Assembly (NCBI GenBank): GCA_019322485.1
Contig: JAHWIK010000030.1
Span: 1-56,002 of the forward strand
Length of the DNA: 56,002 nt
Direction of reading: 5' to 3'
Source: Candidatus Woesearchaeota archaeon
GTDB taxonomy: Archaea > Nanobdellota > Nanobdellia > Woesearchaeales > JAHWIC01
Made by a program: the position numbers and the translations under genes. Numbering within the stretch: the first letter of the stretch is position 1; the number at the start of each line of letters is the position of its first letter. This document shows, piece after piece, positions 50,157-56,002 of this stretch. The notes beneath the pieces were generated by a model that saw nothing but the letters and a program-made list of their open reading frames with translations, searched no databases and was not told the DNA's origin.

Positions 50157-50271
50157 AAATATGATTTTTGCCTTATTCCCTTACTTAAAGCAAAAATCAT
50201 CCGCTGTCTTAAAGTAAAGTAAGCAGATGAAAAATCCTTTAAACTTGTGGGTGAAAGGATTTTTCAGATTT
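50157..50271 (+). repeat. four-way-junction repeat, copy E
   Basis: 115 bases starting 47 bases past the preceding stop. Closing stem AAATAT 50157-50162 with AGATTT 50266-50271 (one mismatch). Arm 1 GATTTTTGC 50163-50171 with GCAAAAATC 50190-50198. Arm 2 ATCCGC 50199-50204 with GCAGAT 50223-50228 (one mismatch). Arm 3 GAAAAATCCTTT from 50229 with AAAGGATTTTTC ending 50265. In arm 3 a T-A pair of the other copies is swapped to A-T on both strands, preserving the stem. Same orientation as copy A. Confidence 0.88.
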
Positions 50272-50313
50272 AAATGTTATAATGATAATTAAATATTGAT
50301 TAAATAATTAAAA

Positions 50314-50874
50314 ATGAATAACTTCCTTAAACAAAAATCAGACTTCCTCAAAAAAATAGACAAATCAAAGAAGAAATCTATTGATAAGGAAATAATACCG
50401 TTAATAGAGTCAATAAACAAAAAACAAAACTATTACACTACTTCTTCCTGCTCTGGAAGGGTTGTTATATTGAAGAAAGGCCCGCAAAAAAAGAAAGGAA
50501 CCAAATGGCTCTATTCAACCCATAAAAAAGCAGATTTCAGGGAGCTAAAGGATTCATTAAAAACAATCCCAAAACAAGAGCTCTGGTTCAGGCAGGAGCC
50601 TTTGATTCTCCACATATGCTGTAAAACATTAAATGATGCAAAGAAGCTGCTGAACACAGCGAGAACTATATTCAAGCGTGCCGGAATAATAACCATGAAC
50701 AAGAAGATAATCATTGAGATAATCGGAACAGAACTTATCCACACAATAATATCCAGGAACAGGAAATTATTGGTTACCGAAGCTTATCTAAAAGAGCTGG
50801 TTAAAGAAGCTAATAACAATATGAAAATAAACAATAACAACATAAACAAGTTTCATAAACTTATTAGAACATAA
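50314..50874 (+). CDS. taw3: tRNA wybutosine-synthesis methyltransferase Taw3 (TYW3)
   Basis: 186 residues. Methylates the wyosine precursor at G37 of tRNA-Phe. Family motifs are present: NYYTTSSCSGRVVILKKGP, ELWFRQEPLILHICCK and the later FKRAGIITMNKKIIIEI segment. The C-terminus ends with an Asn-rich basic tail (NNNMKINNNNINKFHKL) not seen in most homologues. No other wyosine genes are in the window. It is convergent with the giant surface protein gene; the stops abut. Confidence 0.92.
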   Translation: MNNFLKQKSDFLKKIDKSKKKSIDKEIIPLIESINKKQNYYTTSSCSGRVVILKKGPQKKKGTKWLYSTHKKADFRELKDSLKTIPKQELWFRQEPLILHICCKTLNDAKKLLNTARTIFKRAGIITMNKKIIIEIIGTELIHTIISRNRKLLVTEAYLKELVKEANNNMKINNNNINKFHKLIRT

Positions 50875-53800
50875 TCACTTTTTCTTGTATAATATAATCG
50901 TAGCGCCAATTCCATAAATAACTAAACCAAGCATTATTATTGTTCCTATTGCAAGCAGCATAAGGTACTCATCAGTTTCCCTGAATGAAACCTTTGCAGG
51001 TCTTGTCTCCATTGTTAAGGGCTGGTAGGTGTAAACTGGAGGTAAGCTTGTTGTTGTGACTGTCTGCACATCAACTGGTTCTGAGGTCTTTTTCACTTGA
51101 GAACACTCTGTAATAACTATGTTAGATGTTGCAGAATCCATTAACTTACTGCCGCGATAAACCTTTACAGAGACTGGATAGGTTCTTGGGCTGACATCAT
51201 CAGGTATGGTTAAGTGCATGGACCTCTCATAAACACAATCATCCTCATCTGCTCCATGCTCAAGCTCTATATCACTTTCTTTGATGCTGATACCTAACTC
51301 ATTATTCTCTATTTTCAGGACAACATCTTCCTCATCCTTGTTTCCTATATTAACAACCTCGAGGTCAAGTGTTGCATATCTGTTGCACCTGATTGTTGAA
51401 GGGACAATATCTGCACTGTGGATTATCAGGTCATGCTTTTCTTTGTCAACGTCTAAGAGCAGCCTCCATTCTATTTCCTGGTCATTTCCATAATCATCCT
51501 CGCCTTCTACAGTAATCACTACATCATATGTGTTCTCTTCAACCAATAAAGGAACACTGAGCGATAAAGTGACCTTTTCATCCTCACCATCATCAAGGCT
51601 AAAATCCTTGCTGTCCTCCTCAATATCATCGCCGTCATCAATATCAAGTATCTCAACTGTAACACGCACATCATCTATCTCAGTATTATCAGTAAACATA
51701 TTCTCTACTTTAATGGAAAACTCTAATTCTGAGCCTGGCTTTGCATCCTCATCAATCTTGTCCCCATCATTAAGGTTTTTGTCAGACTCGCCACCAACCT
51801 TAACATCTAGGTCAGTAATAGCAAGCATGCTTTGGCCTGGTGCAATGCCTGTTTCAGTTATATGCAGGGTAAAGTTTTGAATAGTCCCTGCTACACCGTC
51901 AGATACGCTGACAGCAACAGAATAATCCCCAGTCGCACTTGGCAGCCAATTAATCAAACCACTTGATGGATTAATGGTCATTCCAGGCTGGCTGGTTGTT
52001 AAGGAGTAAGTCAGCACATCATTATCAGGGTCAATAGCATCAACATCATATGAATAATATTCATTGACCTTAGATGCTGTAACTGGGCTTGATACGATTT
52101 CAGGAGGATAATTTGTTGAGGTTGATATAACCCAGAATATTGTAAAGTGGTCAATATCAAATGTCAGGGTTGAGCCGTCATAATTCCTGTTTGTGCATTT
52201 TGTTGCAGGGCAAACCTCGCCTCCAGAAAGCTCAAACCCGCTGCTGTAATAAATAATTGGCATATCTGTTTGTGCCAGGCTGTACATCTTAATCTCTGCT
52301 GGTTCCCTTAATGTATGCAACTTATTTGTGTCTATTCCGATAATTCCTGAATCAATATTAACATATCTGTCTAAATCAACAACATCGCTTAAATCAATTA
52401 CAGCATCCCCGAAATCAATCCTTCCAAAGGCATTTTCTATCACAACATGGCTTGCAGTTTCAAGCTGCTCAGGCGTTAAATATGTTATTGTGCCACTATA
52501 TCTGCTTGTGACAGGAACATCGCTTGTTGTAAGCACCCAGCTTCTTGAGACATTTACAATACCGTCGCTAATAACAGCTGTTACATCATGAACATTAGTT
52601 CCTGGTGTTCCATCTGCATTAAATGTAAATGAATCACCGCTAACCTGCAGAACCCCGTCTACATACCAGTTTGCTGTTACAGGATCATTATCCCTGTCTG
52701 ATTTTGTTATTGTAAATACCTGTGAGCCGTCTTCTGGTATCTTTGGGTCATCAAATGCAGGATAGTAACTTTCTATTACAGGAGCATCATTAACATCTAT
52801 CACCTGTATGTTTATGATTTCTGAATCACTGCTGCCATTATCATCAGTCACAGTGAACTCCACATCATTATCCCCCACATAGCTGTCTGTTGGTATCCAG
52901 CTTATCTCAGCGCTTGTTGGGCCTAGCTGGTTAACACCTATATCACTAAGATTACATGAGAAGGTTAAGCTGTCACCCAGGGATATATCAATATCCTGTG
53001 CTGAAATACTGAATTGTAAACCAGAATCCTCATCCACACTTTTATCTCCTATTGGATTTAATACTGGAGCATGATTCTGGAAATGCACACTAAGAGTTAC
53101 AATCTTATCTGCTACTGCTCCTGTTGTGTCATTTACAGAGAAGGTAATGATGTGGTCCCCCACATCCCCTAGTCCAGGCGTAAAGTTGAATACACCAGTA
53201 GCAGACTCTATCTCAAACATGCTGCTGTCAGACCAGAATGCTGATATATTGTCTCCGTCAGGGTCTGTTGCGTTTATATCATAAGCAAATTCCTGGTTTT
53301 CCTGGGCATATAAAACATCATCAATTATAATTATAGGGTCATCAGGAACAGGGGTAATATTTATGCTGAATGAGTTATCCAAGGAGTTAATTGCCCCATC
53401 ATTAGCAGCTACACTGCAGTTTGCTGCATCAGCACCAACACCAAACCAGTTAAGCACAGGTATAATGGTTAGGTTATCTCCATTTATTACGCAGGAAACC
53501 TCTGTTGCGTTTTGCTGCGTTACACTATAAGTCAGATTATTGTCAGGGTCAGGGTCACTAAAGTATTGGCTAAGGTTAACAACTGTGATGTTTGTATCTT
53601 CGGCAAGCTGCTGGTCTGGTATCTGTAAAGCTATTTGCGGCTGCTGGTTGTTGTCAGCCACAATCACAGTCCAGTTTATGCTGTCTGAGTTCTTGTTTCC
53701 AGTTATAATCTTAAGTTTTACAGTATGTGTTCCTGCAGAAAGAAGGTCTGGGTTATATGTCCAGTTTATTGTTCCATTGCTGGAAACAGTATCCATCTCC

Positions 53801-55992
53801 ATATCAATCATGTCAAGGACCCATGTAGCATTAATCTCCTCTCCATCCGGGTCTTTTATATCTGCCTCAAAATACACTGACGAATTCTCTTGAGCAGGGA
53901 TTGTGGTTGCTGTTGTTGAGTTTGCTGCAGGTGTTTCCCAGTACCATGAGCTTACTAATGGAGCATTATCACCAACATACAATTTCATTGTAGCAGTCTG
54001 ATGAACTGAATTATTTCCTTCTAAGTCTATACTTAACGTATAATTGCTTTGGTCTCGGGTGTCTATGATGTAAATAGGAAGTGTGCCGACAGTATTCTTT
54101 GGTACATTCAAGGTAGGGGGTGTTTTTGTCGGCCAGTCCAGAATCTTGTTGAAGAAATCTCCAGTATAGGTAATATTGTAAATTTGGTCAATGTTGCCTG
54201 TATTATTGATGAAGTATGTGCCTACTAACCCAGTAGCCTCCTTTGCTACGAAAACATCTATATGCTGGGGAGTTACTGTCCAGCTGTTATCCTCTAAAAC
54301 CTCTACAATCAGTTCAACATTTTTAGGAACTGCGTCAGTAGCGCTTATTGTTAAGGTTCCGGTATAGGTTCCTGGGTAAGTAAATTCCGGAATCATAACA
54401 GTAACATTAAACAATCCACTTAAACCAGGTGGAATATTAGTCAGGTCAGACTCAATAACAACCCAATTAGCAGGCAGATTTCCTGGAAAATAGAAAAAAC
54501 CAATATTGCTTAGGTTGCCATTCCCCATTGAATCTATCTGCAGCTGTTTTGTCTGGTTTGTCCCATGGTCCATGGAGAATGTCCAGTTTACTGGAACACC
54601 TATTATCGGATTTGGTCTTATATCAATATAACTTCTTGAAAAAGGGGTTATGTTATGGGGAATAAACATATTGTCAGTCCAGTCAGCAGTCCAGAATATT
54701 ACATAATCCTTAGGAGGAGTTCCTCCAGCAACAGTAAGGTTGAATATAATGTTGCATGATTGGCTGGCATTAAGCTGTGTTTCATTGCATGCTTTTGTAT
54801 AGGCATCAGGTATTGCTGCTGAAGCCTCGATTGACTCAATCGTGATTGCAGGGTCATACATTGGGCTGTTGCCTGTGTTTGTTAGTGTAGCACTAACCAA
54901 AACATTCTCTTTATCTGTTTGGTTAAGGCCAGATACAGTTATATCACCAGCAGAAACATCCCCTGAAGTTAAGTTTTTAGTAGTGAATGAAACAGCTGTT
55001 GTGTTTATGTTTCCTGCAATATCCTCAGAATTGAAGACTACAGTGTAGTCCCACTGGCTCAAAGAAGCATTCATTGTACACACGTATATATCTCCTCCCA
55101 GGAAGGCTGCTTCTTCAATATCCGCCCCCATTGTGCATGTAACATTCTTTATTGGATTGCTGTCAGTACTTCTAACCTGGGGGTAGATAGTGCTTCCAGC
55201 TGCAATATAATCCCTTGGGTTTGCACCGCTTACTGGATTATATATTGCTGGGCTTGTTCTGTCTACATATAACATGCCAGTCCAGGCTGCTCCACCTGAG
55301 TTTCCGATAGTATCATTATAATTAAAAGCTAGGCTATAGACTCCTTCTGGGTTATTGTTTGTGTTCCATGCGTAAGACCAGGTATCCCCGCTTTGGCTCA
55401 TTCTGTAGTCAGTGCCGTTGAAATCAACTACAACGCTATTCACAGAATAAATTGCATCTGTAACATTAACCCTGATATTTATAATGCCGTTAACATAAAT
55501 AGGAGTTGAATCAGGATATAGTACTCCGTTGAAATCAGGAGAATCTCTATCATTCTTGTTCCCTGGTGTTGGGATTGAGAATTTTACAATACTTGAGCTT
55601 CCATCAGTCCTTCTTCCCTCTGATTCATTTTCAACAGCAGTTGTGTAGATTATGCTGTCTATTAAGCTGCCAGAACTGTTATAGAGAGAGATGATATTTG
55701 CGCCATTTGTCAGGTTTATGTTTGTTTGGGTTCCGCTAAATACAATAAATCTATTAGACGTACTTAAAATTCCTGTCAAATTATCTCCTAGGTCGTCATT
55801 ATCATTGATATACCAGTCAGTCAAATCAACTGTGCTGCTGCCATTATAATAAAGCTCTATCCATTCATTTGGCCCTTCTGGTGTTCCAGGAGCATTAGCC
55901 AAGAATTCGTTAATAAAAACTTCAGCAGAAGCTATATTTATGATTAATAGAAAAGATAGGAATAGTAAAAAAAATAAAATAAACTTTTTCAT
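50875..55992 (-). CDS. giant secreted surface protein: lamin-tail domain plus cadherin/Ig-like repeats, C-terminal anchor
   Basis: 1705 residues. MKKFILFFLLFLSFLLIINI is a signal peptide. Residues ~24-145 form a lamin-tail (LTD) domain (VFINEFLANAPGTPEGPNEW, IELYYNGSSTVDLTDWYIND). A CARDB-like segment (NQTDKENVLVSATLTNTGNS) and several cadherin/Ig-like units of the IPDQQLAEDTNITVVNLSQY and IGDKSVDEDSGLQFSI type follow. The C-terminal ~25 residues are one membrane helix (MLLAIGTIIMLGLVIYGIGA) and a basic KKK tail. Many Asn-x-Ser/Thr sequons suggest glycosylation. A start at 56001 is rejected: the ATG at 55992 has a GGGGGA site ahead. Likely cell-surface adhesin or S-layer component. The gene's 5' end is only ten bases from the window edge. 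Confidence 0.9.
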   Translation of the reverse strand: MKKFILFFLLFLSFLLIINIASAEVFINEFLANAPGTPEGPNEWIELYYNGSSTVDLTDWYINDNDDLGDNLTGILSTSNRFIVFSGTQTNINLTNGANIISLYNSSGSLIDSIIYTTAVENESEGRRTDGSSSIVKFSIPTPGNKNDRDSPDFNGVLYPDSTPIYVNGIINIRVNVTDAIYSVNSVVVDFNGTDYRMSQSGDTWSYAWNTNNNPEGVYSLAFNYNDTIGNSGGAAWTGMLYVDRTSPAIYNPVSGANPRDYIAAGSTIYPQVRSTDSNPIKNVTCTMGADIEEAAFLGGDIYVCTMNASLSQWDYTVVFNSEDIAGNINTTAVSFTTKNLTSGDVSAGDITVSGLNQTDKENVLVSATLTNTGNSPMYDPAITIESIEASAAIPDAYTKACNETQLNASQSCNIIFNLTVAGGTPPKDYVIFWTADWTDNMFIPHNITPFSRSYIDIRPNPIIGVPVNWTFSMDHGTNQTKQLQIDSMGNGNLSNIGFFYFPGNLPANWVVIESDLTNIPPGLSGLFNVTVMIPEFTYPGTYTGTLTISATDAVPKNVELIVEVLEDNSWTVTPQHIDVFVAKEATGLVGTYFINNTGNIDQIYNITYTGDFFNKILDWPTKTPPTLNVPKNTVGTLPIYIIDTRDQSNYTLSIDLEGNNSVHQTATMKLYVGDNAPLVSSWYWETPAANSTTATTIPAQENSSVYFEADIKDPDGEEINATWVLDMIDMEMDTVSSNGTINWTYNPDLLSAGTHTVKLKIITGNKNSDSINWTVIVADNNQQPQIALQIPDQQLAEDTNITVVNLSQYFSDPDPDNNLTYSVTQQNATEVSCVINGDNLTIIPVLNWFGVGADAANCSVAANDGAINSLDNSFSINITPVPDDPIIIIDDVLYAQENQEFAYDINATDPDGDNISAFWSDSSMFEIESATGVFNFTPGLGDVGDHIITFSVNDTTGAVADKIVTLSVHFQNHAPVLNPIGDKSVDEDSGLQFSISAQDIDISLGDSLTFSCNLSDIGVNQLGPTSAEISWIPTDSYVGDNDVEFTVTDDNGSSDSEIINIQVIDVNDAPVIESYYPAFDDPKIPEDGSQVFTITKSDRDNDPVTANWYVDGVLQVSGDSFTFNADGTPGTNVHDVTAVISDGIVNVSRSWVLTTSDVPVTSRYSGTITYLTPEQLETASHVVIENAFGRIDFGDAVIDLSDVVDLDRYVNIDSGIIGIDTNKLHTLREPAEIKMYSLAQTDMPIIYYSSGFELSGGEVCPATKCTNRNYDGSTLTFDIDHFTIFWVISTSTNYPPEIVSSPVTASKVNEYYSYDVDAIDPDNDVLTYSLTTSQPGMTINPSSGLINWLPSATGDYSVAVSVSDGVAGTIQNFTLHITETGIAPGQSMLAITDLDVKVGGESDKNLNDGDKIDEDAKPGSELEFSIKVENMFTDNTEIDDVRVTVEILDIDDGDDIEEDSKDFSLDDGEDEKVTLSLSVPLLVEENTYDVVITVEGEDDYGNDQEIEWRLLLDVDKEKHDLIIHSADIVPSTIRCNRYATLDLEVVNIGNKDEEDVVLKIENNELGISIKESDIELEHGADEDDCVYERSMHLTIPDDVSPRTYPVSVKVYRGSKLMDSATSNIVITECSQVKKTSEPVDVQTVTTTSLPPVYTYQPLTMETRPAKVSFRETDEYLMLLAIGTIIMLGLVIYGIGATIILYKKK

Positions 55993-56002
55993 TTCCCCCA
56001 AC

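Noticed and set aside
7184..50271. The repeats as insertion sequences or a CRISPR array
   Set aside because: Copies are far apart, there is no transposase gene in the window and I see no clear target-site duplications. The spacing and hairpin design do not match CRISPR repeats.

Overview
This window comes from a small archaeal genome. It carries group II chaperonin, archaeal-type FtsZ-SecE-Spt5-L11 order, two histone-fold proteins, archaeal GluRS, archaeal Elp3 and Taw3, TATA boxes about 25-30 bases upstream of leaderless or GAGGTG-led genes, and a tRNA-Ala with extra segments. The mix with bacterial-type genes (class I GAPDH, a trimeric [FeFe] hydrogenase, split NAD(P)HX repair genes) fits a fermentative DPANN archaeon, most like a Woesearchaeota/Pacearchaeota-type lineage. 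The lineage is an inference; no 16S is present.

Layout: 1-876 is a truncated EF-hand membrane protein. 1042-8347 holds phosphoglycerate kinase, a DUF362 ferredoxin protein, a small winged-helix-like protein, a two-gene phospholipid head-group operon, a membrane pyrophosphatase and GAPDH. 8414-11653 is a hydCBA [FeFe] hydrogenase operon with a divergent membrane protein. 12325-17844 has a mini Hsp20, a nitroreductase pair, tRNA/rRNA modification enzymes (NSUN-type, Elp3), a rhomboid protease and a Ca/Na exchanger. 17855-25428 carries a very unusual voltage-sensor-like/amino-acid-permease/methyltransferase fusion, a cation antiporter, a P2-type ATPase with an AbrB-like partner, and an HDAC-family deacetylase. 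25661-29154 is the rpl11-spt5-secE-ftsZ cluster plus an FKBP.

29259-37950 contains cytidylate kinase, an HTH regulator, a membrane spermidine-synthase-like protein, the thermosome, two low-complexity coiled-coil proteins, and GluRS flanked by two histone-fold genes. 37993-41093 is a tRNA-Ala(GGC) with D-loop and T-loop insertions leading into a tightly overlapping operon (NFACT-R, YkgJ-type, NnrE, NnrD). 41237-48365 is one co-directional run: AbrB-like, Kef-type antiporter, small proteins, YhbY, then three genes of unknown role ending with an endonuclease-IV-like TIM barrel split by a roughly 300-residue insertion. The window ends with a nucleotidyltransferase, Taw3 and a giant lamin-tail/cadherin-like surface protein.

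Two signals stand out beyond the genes. First, a dispersed repeat (five copies, one partial) folds as a perfect four-way junction (closing stem plus three hairpins, no unpaired bases at the junction). It shows compensatory base changes and always begins 22-47 bases after a stop codon. Second, several proteins have architectures I do not recognise from described families. Energy metabolism implied: lower glycolysis (GAPDH, PGK), NADH- and/or ferredoxin-linked H2 production, and pyrophosphate-driven ion pumping.
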